DNA from: Planctomycetota bacterium
Lineage (GTDB): Bacteria > Planctomycetota > DG-23 > SLPQ01
Assembly: GCA_021160625.1 (NCBI GenBank)
Contig: JAGHCE010000264.1
Coordinates: 1 to 8,287 of the forward strand
Direction of reading: 5' to 3'
DNA length: 8,287 bases
A model generated the notes under the pieces. It saw nothing but the letters and a program-made list of their open reading frames with translations, searched no databases and had not been told where the DNA came from. Below are positions 1-6,425 of this stretch, in pieces. Numbering within the stretch: the stretch's first letter is position 1; the number at the start of each line of letters is the position of its first letter. The translations under genes were made by a program, and so were the position numbers.

Positions 1-707
1 ACGAAACTCTCTACCGCGCAGTCGAAGTCGCCCGGCGCGGCAAGCTCGTCACGTTCGGCGTCACCCCCACGAGAGCCGCCACGGGGTACGGGTATGTCGA
101 GAGGGGCGCCGGCATTTCCGGCGTGCGGTCAGCCTATGAAGTTATCCGCTTTCACGAAAAGCCCAACCTTGAAACGGCGCAGGAATATCTCAAAGATGAA
201 CGATTCTATTGGAATTCGGGTATGTTCGTCTGGCGGGCGCAGGATGTTTTGCAGGCGGCCGAGCAGTTCTCGCCGCGGCATTTCCAGGCTATTGCGCCGC
301 TCGGGGCGCTTTTCGGCACGAGTAAATTCGACGAGGCGCTCGGTGCCGCGTACGAACCCCTCGAGAAAATCTCGATTGACTACGCGGTTATGGAAAAGGC
401 GCCCAACATAGCCACGGTGGAGGCCGATTTCGAGTGGAACGACATCGGCTCGCCGGTGGCGCTCAGGTTCTGCGTGGACGCGGACGCCGACGGCAACATC
501 CGCAAGGGCCTCACAGAGGCCTTCGACTCGTCCGGCTGCATTCTCCTTTCGAGCGAAGACCACCTCCTGGCCGCGGTCGGCTGCGAAGATCTCGTCGTCA
601 TACACACCCCCGACGCCACTCTCGTGTGCCCTGCGGAACGTGCCCAGGACATAAAAAAACTCGTCACCGAGATGGGAAACAACCCAGACTTCGGGAAGTA
701 CCTTTAG
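1..707 (+). CDS. manC: Mannose-1-phosphate guanylyltransferase, 3' part (5' end outside window)
   Basis: This enzyme makes GDP-mannose from mannose-1-phosphate and GTP in the cytoplasm, feeding surface polysaccharide or glycoprotein synthesis. The frame is open from base 3 and ends at TAG 705-707, giving 234 residues with no start, so the nucleotide-binding N-terminus (GGxGxRLxP loop) lies upstream of the window. Visible family signatures, in order: TFGVTPTRAATGYGYVERG near the left edge, the FHEKP sugar-phosphate-binding motif, NSGMFVW, ISIDYAVMEK and FEWNDIGS. The protein ends about 100 residues after the last motif with no room for a phosphomannose isomerase/cupin domain, so this is the short monofunctional form rather than a bifunctional AlgA-type enzyme. 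ruvX begins 9 nt downstream, so the two genes are probably cotranscribed although their functions are unrelated. The family call is very secure; the precise sugar specificity is inferred from the motifs. Confidence 0.94.
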   Translation, partial: ETLYRAVEVARRGKLVTFGVTPTRAATGYGYVERGAGISGVRSAYEVIRFHEKPNLETAQEYLKDERFYWNSGMFVWRAQDVLQAAEQFSPRHFQAIAPLGALFGTSKFDEALGAAYEPLEKISIDYAVMEKAPNIATVEADFEWNDIGSPVALRFCVDADADGNIRKGLTEAFDSSGCILLSSEDHLLAAVGCEDLVVIHTPDATLVCPAERAQDIKKLVTEMGNNPDFGKYL

Positions 708-716
708 GAGAAAGTC

Positions 717-1157
717 GTGCGCATCCTTGGCGTAGACTATGGAGAGAAGAGGATCGGACTGGCCGTCTCGGACCCTACGGGGCTCATTGCACAACCCCTT
801 GAAGTGATAGCAGGCGGGGACCCGGCCGCGGCGGCAAGGGGCATCGCCGAGGTTGCGGCGCGCTACGAGGCCGCAGAAATCATCATCGGCCTGCCCCGCA
901 ATATGAACGACACCCTCGGCCCCAAGGCCGAGGAGGCCCTTGCCTTCAAGGCCCTTCTGGAAAACGCGACCGATCTCGACGTTGCTACCTGGGATGAAAG
1001 GCTCTCAACGGTCCGGGCCGAAAGGTCGCTGCGGGAGACCGGTTGGTCGCGCCGCAAGCGACAGAAGCGCGTCGATATGGTCGCCGCGCAGGTAATCCTC
1101 CAGGGGTACCTCGACTTCCTGAGGAAAACGCGGCCTTCACAAGAGGATGCTTCCTAA
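717..1157 (+). CDS. ruvX: RuvX/YqgF family putative pre-16S rRNA nuclease / Holliday junction resolvase-like protein
   Basis: A 146-residue protein of the RNase H-fold YqgF/RuvX family, the usual family length. The E. coli member takes part in 16S rRNA 5'-end maturation, and the family was earlier proposed to resolve Holliday junctions. The motif GVDYGEKRIGLAVSD at residues 5-19 carries the first catalytic aspartate (D7). GLPRNMNDTLGP follows, then WDERLST with the acidic residue of the second site, and RVDMVAAQVILQGYLD near the C-terminus with the third. The start is GTG at 717, supported by AGGAG at 706-710 with a 6 nt gap; this Shine-Dalgarno overlaps the TAG stop of the upstream guanylyltransferase gene, so translation may be coupled. 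The gene converges with the Coa1-family gene across a 141-nt gap that contains a palindromic repeat. Nothing looks truncated or unusual. Confidence 0.93.
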   Translation: MRILGVDYGEKRIGLAVSDPTGLIAQPLEVIAGGDPAAAARGIAEVAARYEAAEIIIGLPRNMNDTLGPKAEEALAFKALLENATDLDVATWDERLSTVRAERSLRETGWSRRKRQKRVDMVAAQVILQGYLDFLRKTRPSQEDAS

Positions 1158-1216
1158 CCCTCGGCGCGCTAAGCAGCCTCCCAAGAATGACGTGTGCCCA
1201 TGGAAATCATTTTGTC

Positions 1217-1279
1217 CTTCGCGGGTGGGGCAATGCCCTCGCCCCTACAGCATTTATTCCGCGCGCGGCAAGCCGCGCC
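1217..1279 (-). repeat. Composite palindromic intergenic repeat between convergent genes
   Basis: The gap between ruvX and the Coa1-family gene holds one degenerate copy of the dispersed modular repeat, in minus orientation. It contains a perfect stem GCGCGGC-AA-GCCGCGC at 1263-1278, then (reading the minus strand) the GGAAT and TGTAGGGG blocks and a degenerate GGCGAGGG...CCC palindrome ending in the CGGAAGG-like spacer. The closest relative in the window is 5430-5497. No T-run follows the stem on either strand, so it is not a canonical intrinsic terminator, though a hairpin between convergent genes could still stop transcription both ways. The rest of the gap (1158-1216 and 1280-1298) shows nothing I recognise. 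Confidence 0.75.
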
Positions 1280-1298
1280 CCCCATAACTATTCGCTTT

Positions 1299-1742
1299 CT
1301 ATGGGCCGGCACGCGCCGGCAGCGGTTCCTCTTCGGCCAGCAGGTCGATGTGCTGGCGTGAGTCCTTTATCCGGACCGCGAGTTTCGTGAAGGTCCACTT
1401 TCCCGCCGACTTCGTCGCCTCGACATAGATAACGCCCTTGCCCTTCGGCCCCGAAATCGGAATGGCTAAGTCCGCCTGCCCCGAGGAACCGCTCAAACTG
1501 ATGTTTCCAGAGAGGAAGAACCCGGCCTTGACGGGGCTGCCGAGCATGGCGGTCACGGCACTCGACTCGCTTGCACGGGCCACGGCGCCCTTGTATGCGT
1601 TGGACGACTTCATAAGGCCGAAAAATAGGTAGGCGATTCCTATGCAGAAACCAACAGAGACTACTATCGCTCCAACGGTGAGAACGGGGACAAACCATTT
1701 CCGGTTTTGGCTCCGCCGGTTCTTCCGTGGGATCTGGTTCAT
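1299..1742 (-). CDS. Coa1-family (cytochrome oxidase assembly factor 1-like) single-pass membrane protein
   Basis: A 147-residue protein. Residues 1-16 are basic and polar, residues about 17-43 form one hydrophobic helix (WFVPVLTVGAIVV onward), and the remainder is an extracytoplasmic or peripheral domain. The part from about residue 46 to 127 (polar helix, then LGSPVKAG, a glycine/serine-rich beta stretch with DLAIPISGPKGKG, then GKWTFTKLAVRI) follows the Coa1/Tim21 fold pattern. In mitochondria Coa1 helps assemble cytochrome c oxidase. Bacterial homologues are common, often without a nearby oxidase, and their role is unknown, so no oxidase function should be assumed. The ATG at 1742-1740 overlaps the TGA of the upstream yaiI-like gene by one base (TGATG), which implies translational coupling. 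A GCCGGC-ACGC-GCCGGC stem at 1305-1320 sits inside the last codons before TAG 1301-1299; no T-run follows. Confidence 0.72.
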   Translation of the reverse strand: MNQIPRKNRRSQNRKWFVPVLTVGAIVVSVGFCIGIAYLFFGLMKSSNAYKGAVARASESSAVTAMLGSPVKAGFFLSGNISLSGSSGQADLAIPISGPKGKGVIYVEATKSAGKWTFTKLAVRIKDSRQHIDLLAEEEPLPARAGP

Positions 1743-2239
1743 CAGTCATCCCCCCGGTTCTGCCCGGTGTCGCGGCCGCGCGCCGCGTCTTTCAGTTTCT
1801 TCGTCAGGATGCGGTCGAGTGCGTTGGCGAATGCGGCGGTGTCGGTCTTGCCAAGCGGCGGGGGGCCTCCCTGGACTACGCCCCTGTCGCGAAGGTCCTT
1901 CATCAGGTTGCGCGTCGAGAGCCGCGCCGCCACGTTGTCGGCCGTGTGTGTCTGCCCACGCGGATCGATGACGACCGCCCCGCTTTTCACCGCTTCGTAC
2001 GCCAGCGGGATGTCCGCACTAATGACGATGTCACCGGGGGAAAGCTCATCCAGGATATACCGGTCCGCCTCGTCGGGCTGCGAACGCACACGCACCATCT
2101 CCACCAACGGACTCTGCGGCACGGGCATAATGCGGTCCGCCACCATTACAACGCGTGCCCTTATCCGCTCGGAGGCCTTGAACACAATCCGTCTGACACC
2201 CTTAGGGCAGGCGTCGCCGTCCAGCCAGATCGTATACAC
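1742..2239 (-). CDS. YaiI/YqxD family protein (DUF188)
   Basis: A 165-residue soluble protein of the UPF0178/DUF188 family (E. coli YaiI, B. subtilis YqxD), slightly longer than the typical 150 residues. The fold is PIN-like and the biochemical function is unproven. Family signatures are IWLDGDACP at residues 4-12, VADR and the SADIPLAYEAVKSGAVVIDPRG block, TADNVAARLSTRNLM, and the C-terminal FANALDRIL. I chose the GTG at 2239-2237 because the family begins with a residue or two before the xxIWVDADACP strand, and a strong GGGGAGGT lies just upstream (2250-2243). The frame stays open to an ATG at 2368, but that extension translates palindromic repeat DNA and is not protein-like. The last base of its TGA is shared with the Coa1-family start codon. 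The C-terminal 20 residues are charged and low-complexity. Confidence 0.88.
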   Translation of the reverse strand: MYTIWLDGDACPKGVRRIVFKASERIRARVVMVADRIMPVPQSPLVEMVRVRSQPDEADRYILDELSPGDIVISADIPLAYEAVKSGAVVIDPRGQTHTADNVAARLSTRNLMKDLRDRGVVQGGPPPLGKTDTAAFANALDRILTKKLKDAARGRDTGQNRGDD

Positions 2240-2242
2240 AGC

Positions 2243-2250
2243 ACCTCCCC
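2243..2250 (-). promoter_or_regulatory. Strong ribosome binding site deciding the YaiI/YqxD start
   Basis: On the minus strand this reads GGGGAGGT, with 3 nt (GCT) between it and the GTG at 2239. It is the clearest Shine-Dalgarno in the block and rules out the longer upstream ATG frame. Confidence 0.8.
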
Positions 2251-2275
2251 ACACCGCCTTTGACACACAGCCTCT

Positions 2276-2362
2276 CGGAAGGTCAGTTGATGGCCACGGA
2301 CAACATCCGTGGCCCCCCGTAGCAGAGAGGGGTCGAAGACCCCCGGAAGGTCGGTTGATTGG
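2276..2362 (+). repeat. Modular palindromic repeat, two spacer copies and two hairpins
   Basis: In the 129-nt gap between the Mrp-NifX gene and the YaiI-like gene the order is: spacer CGGAAGGTCAGTTGATGG (2276-2293); a 9-bp perfect stem GGCCACGGA/TCCGTGGCC (2292-2300 with 2306-2314); a short link ending GTAGCAG; a second stem GGGGTC-GAA-GACCCC (2329-2343); and a second spacer, CGGAAGGTCGGTTGATTGG (2344-2362). The spacer plus GCCACGGA palindrome plus GTAGCAG also occurs at 8135-8183 in the same orientation. The repeat ends 7 nt before the Mrp-NifX stop codon. It may attenuate or stabilise the mRNA between the two genes; no terminator T-run is seen. Confidence 0.82.
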
Positions 2363-2368
2363 AGCCAC

Positions 2369-3601
2369 TTAGTGGTCGCAGATGTTATCGCCTGCGGCCA
2401 GGCTGCCTGAGAGGTACTGTTGGGCGATTTCTTCAGGGGAACCTGCTGCCACGCCGGTGACGACCTCGATGCCGTTCTCGGAAAAGAGCCCCTGGGCGCG
2501 CTGTCCCATACCGCTGGCGATGATCACATTAGCGCCGTTTTCGTGAAGGTAGCGCGGCAAAAGGCCCGGCTCGTGCGGCGGCGCGGAAAGCGTCACCATC
2601 GAGAGGACCTCGCTCTTCTCGCGGTCCACTTCCACTAACGCAAATTCCTGCGCGTGCCCGAAATGCATACTCAAAGAGCCGTCTGCCAAAGGTATTGCAA
2701 GTTTCACTGTTGTTTCCCCCTTTCGGGAAGAAGCCACGGACTGGTTCCCTTCGGAATCCCCGACCTGCCGGAGAATTCCCTCCACTATTCCCGCAAAGGA
2801 TTGTGCCGCCGGGCTCTCTGAAAACGCTTCCACGTAAGGCGTGCCCGCGTCGCCGGCCTCCACGATGTCCACGTCAATCGGCACGCGCCCAAGAAACGCC
2901 ACGCCCATACTGCCCGCCATCTCCTCGCCGCCGCCGCTCTTGAAGATGTCGATGCGCTTTCCGCAGAAGGGGCACACGAAACCGCTCATATTCTCGATGA
3001 CGCCGATGACCGGCAGGGCGAGCTTTCTGCAGAAGCTGATGCACCTTCGCACGTCGGAGATGGCGAGGCGCTGCGGGGTCGTCACGATAACCGCGCCCTG
3101 GGCCTCGCCGAGGAGCTGCGCTACGGAAAGCGGCTCGTCCCCGGTTCCCGGCGGCGAGTCTACTATAAGGTAGTCGATCTCGCCCCATTCCACTTCCGAG
3201 ATGAACTGCTTGATGGCGTTATACTTGAGCGGACCCCTCCAGATAACCGCGTCATCCTCGCCCTGGAGCAGGAAGCCTATCGACATAACCTTGAGATTGG
3301 CCCCGACCTTCGCCGGCACAATTCCCCCCTCGACGGCGTCCAGCCTCGTCCCGACCAGGCCCATAATCACCGGGATACTCGGCCCGTGGATGTCCACGTC
3401 CAGAAGCCCGACCTTTTTGCCGGCGGCAGCCAGCGAAAGGGCGAGGTTGGCGGCCACGGTGCTTTTTCCCACGCCTCCCTTGCCGGAAAGGACCAGGATT
3501 TTCTTCCCTATGCGCGAGATTCGCTCCTTGAGGCGCGCCTCGTCGGCGGCCTTTTCCTGCGCACCCGGCCGTGTACCCTGTGAATCCTTTTTCTCATCCA
3601 T
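2369..3601 (-). CDS. Mrp/NBP35-type Fe-S carrier ATPase fused to NifX-like (FeMo-cofactor-binding) domain, MrpORP-like
   Basis: A 410-residue cytoplasmic fusion. Residues 1-32 are a charged, helical leader. Residues about 33-280 are a Mrp/NBP35 P-loop ATPase: deviant Walker A SGKGGVGKST (39-48), DVDIHGPSIP (68-77), VDSPPGTGDEPLS (147-159), and the CPFC pair at 210-213 that in this family bridges a [4Fe-4S] cluster across the dimer. After a polar linker (281-298) comes a NifX/NifB-C/ORP-type domain (299 to about 405) with HFGHA (313-317), a GMGQRA turn (364-369) and the terminal CDH typical of these domains. The same architecture in Desulfovibrio is MrpORP. The ATG at 3601 is preferred over one seven codons earlier because GGAG lies 9 nt before it. 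The likely role is assembly or transfer of an Fe-S or Mo-containing cluster; the cargo is not deducible from sequence. It lies 94 nt after the methyltransferase gene. Confidence 0.9.
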   Translation of the reverse strand: MDEKKDSQGTRPGAQEKAADEARLKERISRIGKKILVLSGKGGVGKSTVAANLALSLAAAGKKVGLLDVDIHGPSIPVIMGLVGTRLDAVEGGIVPAKVGANLKVMSIGFLLQGEDDAVIWRGPLKYNAIKQFISEVEWGEIDYLIVDSPPGTGDEPLSVAQLLGEAQGAVIVTTPQRLAISDVRRCISFCRKLALPVIGVIENMSGFVCPFCGKRIDIFKSGGGEEMAGSMGVAFLGRVPIDVDIVEAGDAGTPYVEAFSESPAAQSFAGIVEGILRQVGDSEGNQSVASSRKGETTVKLAIPLADGSLSMHFGHAQEFALVEVDREKSEVLSMVTLSAPPHEPGLLPRYLHENGANVIIASGMGQRAQGLFSENGIEVVTGVAAGSPEEIAQQYLSGSLAAGDNICDH

Positions 3602-3695
3602 CAAAAGCGTCTCCAGCACCACAGTGCCTGTGCGACCCCGTCTGCATCCGGGGCCAGGAGTCCAAGTGAAACCGACAAATCCTGGATCGGGTCCG

Positions 3696-4382
3696 TCACA
3701 AGTGTACCCGGCCGACTATAAAATCGCCAAAGGGCAACGCCAGCGTCCGCCCGAGGAAATCCGTTACCGAGGCCGCCGATAGAACCGACCGCCACGGCAG
3801 CATAAAGGCCGCCGTCTTTACCTCACACCGGCCGAAGCGCGCCAGAAGCCGTCGCAACCGCCACGGCGTCAGGAACCGCGACGATGCGACAAGCTCGGAA
3901 CCCTTGAGCCTGCGCAGCAGCGTCGCCGGCGACACGAGGTTTAGTGCTCCTATCACAATCTCCCCGCCCGGCCGAACGACCCTTGCCATCTCGGCGAGGA
4001 CCCTTTGAGGGTCTTCGACGAAGCCGAGTACCGTAACGGCAACGGCCGCGTCGAACGAGCCGTCGTCGAATTCCAGCGCCACCGCATCCGATACATAGAA
4101 GCGAGCCGCCGATATACCCTTGCCGTCGGCGACCGAAATCATCTCCGGCGAGATGTCGATGCCCGTTACGTCAAACCCGCGTCGAGCGAAAAACTCGCTC
4201 CAGTGCCCCGTGCCGCAGCCAACTTCAAGGAGCCGCCGGCCCGCCGAAACCGGGGGGAGCCACTGGCCAAGAGCCTTCTTTTCAAGCCTGTCATAGGCCG
4301 CGCCGACCGCGTCGTCATACCACCTGTCATACTTGTCGGCCACGGCGCCGAAGTCGAAGGCCTCGTTCGCCCTGTGCCCCAT
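3696..4382 (-). CDS. Class I SAM-dependent methyltransferase (Methyltransf_11 type)
   Basis: A 228-residue Rossmann-fold methyltransferase. Motif I is LLEVGCGTG (51-59), the acidic ribose-binding residue is in GIDISPEM (74-81), FDAAVAV (110-116) is motif II, and the post-motif ARVVRPGGEIVIG lies at 133-145. The N-terminal FDFGAVADKYDRWYDD resembles the helix common to UbiE- and BioC-like methyltransferases. The C-terminal 70 residues, which set substrate choice, carry no motif I recognise, so the substrate (small molecule, lipid, quinone or protein) is open. The ATG at 4382 is preferred over one eight codons upstream because GGGAG (4393-4389) lies 6 nt before it. It sits between a MinD-ferredoxin gene (79 nt upstream) and the Mrp-NifX gene (94 nt downstream) on the same strand, so it may belong to the same pathway, but that is inference from position. 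Confidence 0.9.
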   Translation of the reverse strand: MGHRANEAFDFGAVADKYDRWYDDAVGAAYDRLEKKALGQWLPPVSAGRRLLEVGCGTGHWSEFFARRGFDVTGIDISPEMISVADGKGISAARFYVSDAVALEFDDGSFDAAVAVTVLGFVEDPQRVLAEMARVVRPGGEIVIGALNLVSPATLLRRLKGSELVASSRFLTPWRLRRLLARFGRCEVKTAAFMLPWRSVLSAASVTDFLGRTLALPFGDFIVGRVHL

Positions 4383-4401
4383 CGAGTACTCCCGGCGCTG
4401 T

Positions 4402-4464
4402 GGCAATCAACTGACCTTCCGCGGGCGAGGCAATGCCCTCCACGGCGGGTAAACCTCGCCCCTA
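4402..4464 (-). repeat. Modular palindromic repeat in the gap between MinD-ferredoxin and methyltransferase genes
   Basis: Reading the minus strand: the TATAGGGG head, GGGCGAGG (4461-4454) pairing with CCTCGCCC (4430-4423) across a 23-nt internal stretch, then the conserved spacer GCGGAAGGTCAGTTGATTGCC (4422-4402). The order is the same as at 8110-8154 on the plus strand, but the second GCCACGGA palindrome is missing. The TAG stop codon of the MinD-ferredoxin gene (4464-4462) lies inside the repeat head, and the spacer ends about 9 nt before the methyltransferase Shine-Dalgarno. The whole intercistronic gap is therefore repeat-derived. Confidence 0.78.
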
Positions 4465-5349
4465 TAGTTCAGCACTGACTTCTTCCCACAAGCGCCTAAT
4501 GTCCGCCGCGATGCCCTCGGTGGCGTGTTCGACCACGCTCGTCCGGGCGACCTGGGCTTGGGTAACGGCGGGGTCATAGCGCACACGGGCAACCACCTTC
4601 ACGCCTCCCTGGTCAGCCAGGGCGGTAATCCGGTCGGCCATTTCGGGATTAATGTCCCACTTGTTTACGGTCACGAGCGTCGGGATGCCAAAGTGCGCCG
4701 TAAGCGCCGCCACCCGCTTGAAGTCGTGAAGGCCCGAAAGCGTCGGCTCCGTCACGATGAGAACGAGGCTCGCGCCCGTGATGCTTGCTATCACGGGGCA
4801 ACCGATGCCGGGGGAACCGTCGATAATGACGAGATCCACTCCGCGCTCGGTGGCGAGCTTGCGTGCCTTGTCCCGGACGAAGGAAACGAGCTTGCCGGAG
4901 TTTTCCTCGGCGATCCCCAGCTTCGCGTGAACCATCGGCCCGTGGCGCGTCTCGCTCACGAAAGACTCGCCGTTTGTCTTTTCCTCGAAGTCAATCGCCT
5001 TCGCGGGGCAAAACTCCACGCATACCCCGCACCCCTCACAGCCGAAAGGGTCGATGAGAAATGTTTTGACGCCCGAGGAGTTGACCGGGCCGTCCTGTGT
5101 TATCGCCTCGAACTTGCAGAGCTTGGCACATATGCCACAGCCGACGCAGTCCTCGGCGCGTACCACGGCCTCCGACCCGCCGGAAAAGTCCATTTGCTCC
5201 TTGACATCCGGCTCCAGGACCAGGTGCAGGTCGGCCGCGTCCACGTCGCAATCCGCCAAGATCTTGTTTTCGGCAAGTGCCGCGAAAGACGCCACAACCG
5301 ATGTCTTGCCCGTGCCGCCCTTGCCGCTTATTACCACGAGTTCCTTCAT
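4462..5349 (-). CDS. MinD-superfamily P-loop ATPase with inserted two-[4Fe-4S] ferredoxin domain (copy 1)
   Basis: A 295-residue soluble ATPase. The deviant Walker A motif is SGKGGTGKT (8-16) with signature lysine K10, followed by DCDVDAADLHLVL (33-45). A bacterial ferredoxin insert at about 63-120 has two full cysteine sets: C68, C71, C74, C78 and C104, C107, C110, C114. The MinD fold then resumes with IIDGSPGIGCPVIASITGA (switch II) and VTEPTLSGLHDF, and NKWDIN as nucleotide-specificity motif. Paired genes of this type lie in the Desulfovibrio ORP locus and elsewhere beside Mrp and NifX-like genes. The ATG at 5349 gives the family's usual N-terminus (MKELVVISGKGG), with AGGA 8 nt upstream. 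An ATG three codons earlier (5358) is possible; the long open extension before it translates repeat DNA. Likely role: ATP-driven cluster transfer or electron-linked protein interaction. Partner and cargo are inferred only from neighbours. Confidence 0.9.
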   Translation of the reverse strand: MKELVVISGKGGTGKTSVVASFAALAENKILADCDVDAADLHLVLEPDVKEQMDFSGGSEAVVRAEDCVGCGICAKLCKFEAITQDGPVNSSGVKTFLIDPFGCEGCGVCVEFCPAKAIDFEEKTNGESFVSETRHGPMVHAKLGIAEENSGKLVSFVRDKARKLATERGVDLVIIDGSPGIGCPVIASITGASLVLIVTEPTLSGLHDFKRVAALTAHFGIPTLVTVNKWDINPEMADRITALADQGGVKVVARVRYDPAVTQAQVARTSVVEHATEGIAADIRRLWEEVSAEL

Positions 5350-5375
5350 ATCGGTCATCCTATAGAGTGATACGC

Positions 5376-5497
5376 GTGGGCTAAAGCCCACCCTACATTG
5401 GCCACGGACGTTGTCCGTGGCAGTCAACGAACCTTCTGCGGGCCAGGCTCTCCTCGCCCCTACAGTGTCTATTCCGCGTGCGGCAAGCCGCACCCTA
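5376..5497 (-). repeat. Longest modular palindromic repeat array in the window: three hairpins plus spacer
   Basis: The 206-nt gap between the thioredoxin-like gene and MinD-ferredoxin copy 1 contains, left to right, a stem GTGGGCT-AA-AGCCCAC (5376-5391) followed by CCTAC; a 9-bp stem GCCACGGAC-GTT-GTCCGTGGC (5401-5421); the spacer in reverse (5419-5440); a degenerate GGCGAGG-type block ending CCCCTACAG; then ATTCCGC and a stem GTGCGGC-AA-GCCGCAC (5478-5493) followed by CCTAC. All modules are in minus orientation, so the head GTAGGG precedes each stem when read on that strand. Bases 5350-5375 and 5498-5555 show no recognisable element, and no promoter could be identified with confidence. Confidence 0.85.
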
Positions 5498-5555
5498 CGT
5501 TTCCGCATATGGCGGGCCGTGCCATTCAACTCGGCGCAGAACTTCGCGCGGGGTC

Positions 5556-6422
5556 TCAATACAGCAGCGCCGTCAGCCGCTGGCGGTACTCATCGGCAAG
5601 GGGGCTTCGCTGTCCGACGATGGAGAAGATCGCCACCATCTTGTCCTTGGCCGCGCCGTCGCGGAAGGACTTGTCCGCCTCGACGACGTGCAGAAGCTCC
5701 TCAAGGGCCTCCCCGTACTGCCCGTCGGATCCAAGGCAGCATCCCGCCGCGTAGCGCGCTTCGAGGTCATTGTCATCGTCGGCCAGGCGCCGGCGGCAGG
5801 CATCCAGGCCGCCTGCGGCTATGCACTCCTCGCGCAGATCGATCTCTCCCAACAGGGCCTCAGCCAGGACGTGCTCGTCGGCGTCTTGCCCGACACCGGA
5901 GAGAAGTTCCTTCGCCTCGGCCAGTTCGCCCTTTTCCAGGAGCACCTTTGCAAGCCGTACCCTCGGCTTCGGCCGCGAGCGGTCCGCCTCGAAAGCGGTC
6001 CGGAACTTCGCCTCGGCACCGACGGCGTCTCCCCGGCGCAACAGGTCTTCGCCTTCGACGATGAGGTCGTCCGACTCGGAGGGCACAAACGGCTCAATCT
6101 GCCTTCGCACCTCGGCCTCCGGCAGCGCGCCGATGAACTCGCCCACCACGGCGCCGCCGCGAAATATCTTGACTGCGGGGATGCTCTGCACGCTAAAGCG
6201 CGCTCCCAAAGACGGGTCCGCCTCGACGTTGGCCTTTACCAGTATCGCCCTCCCGCCGAGCGACGCCACCACCCGCTCCAGCGTGGGTGTAAGCGTCCGG
6301 CAGGGACCGCACCAGGGCGCCCAGAAGTCCACAATGACGGCTACGTCGCCGGGAGCGCCGAGCACCACATCGTCAAAGTTCGCACTGGTTACTTCGACAG
6401 GGGCAATATCGTTTTGCGTCAT
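5556..6422 (-). CDS. Thioredoxin-TPR protein, CnoX/YbbN-like chaperedoxin
   Basis: A 288-residue cytoplasmic protein with no signal peptide. Residues about 8-113 are a thioredoxin fold: DFWAPWCGPCR (32-42) has the canonical CGPC at 38-41, and the cis-proline is P82 in SIPAVKIF. Residues about 118-288 are alpha-helical with TPR-like periodicity (LLRRGDAVGAEAKFRTAFEADRSRPKPRVRLAKVLLEKGELAEAKELL and a later GQYGEALEELLHVVEADKSF). Architecture and length match CnoX/YbbN, a holdase that hands clients to GroEL/DnaK. The E. coli protein has lost the CxxC motif, whereas this one keeps it and should be redox active. The start is ATG 6422 with GGAG (6432-6429) in the last codons of the upstream MinD-ferredoxin gene; the gap between genes is 3 nt, so the two are surely coupled. 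It may reduce or protect cysteine-rich Fe-S partners, an inference from position. Confidence 0.9.
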   Translation of the reverse strand: MTQNDIAPVEVTSANFDDVVLGAPGDVAVIVDFWAPWCGPCRTLTPTLERVVASLGGRAILVKANVEADPSLGARFSVQSIPAVKIFRGGAVVGEFIGALPEAEVRRQIEPFVPSESDDLIVEGEDLLRRGDAVGAEAKFRTAFEADRSRPKPRVRLAKVLLEKGELAEAKELLSGVGQDADEHVLAEALLGEIDLREECIAAGGLDACRRRLADDDNDLEARYAAGCCLGSDGQYGEALEELLHVVEADKSFRDGAAKDKMVAIFSIVGQRSPLADEYRQRLTALLY

Positions 6423-6425
6423 ATG

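Noticed and set aside
1305..1320. Intrinsic terminator for the Coa1-family gene (GCCGGC-ACGC-GCCGGC stem)
   Set aside because: The stem lies inside the coding sequence and no T-run follows on the minus strand.
2240..2368. N-terminal extension of the YaiI/YqxD protein to an upstream ATG
   Set aside because: It translates palindromic repeat DNA, precedes the family's conserved first strand, and a strong ribosome site marks the internal GTG.
3602..3695. Possible small gene or terminator between methyltransferase and Mrp-NifX genes
   Set aside because: Only a weak 5-bp CCCCG/CGGGG stem is present, without a T-run, and no short frame there has a ribosome site and a convincing protein.
4525..5370. 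Open frame of 281 codons on the plus strand opposite MinD-ferredoxin copy 1
   Set aside because: It exactly shadows a gene with full Walker A and eight cluster cysteines; the plus-strand product has no family features.
5350..5559. N-terminal extension of MinD-ferredoxin copy 1
   Set aside because: The extension is repeat-derived and the family starts directly at the strand before the P-loop.
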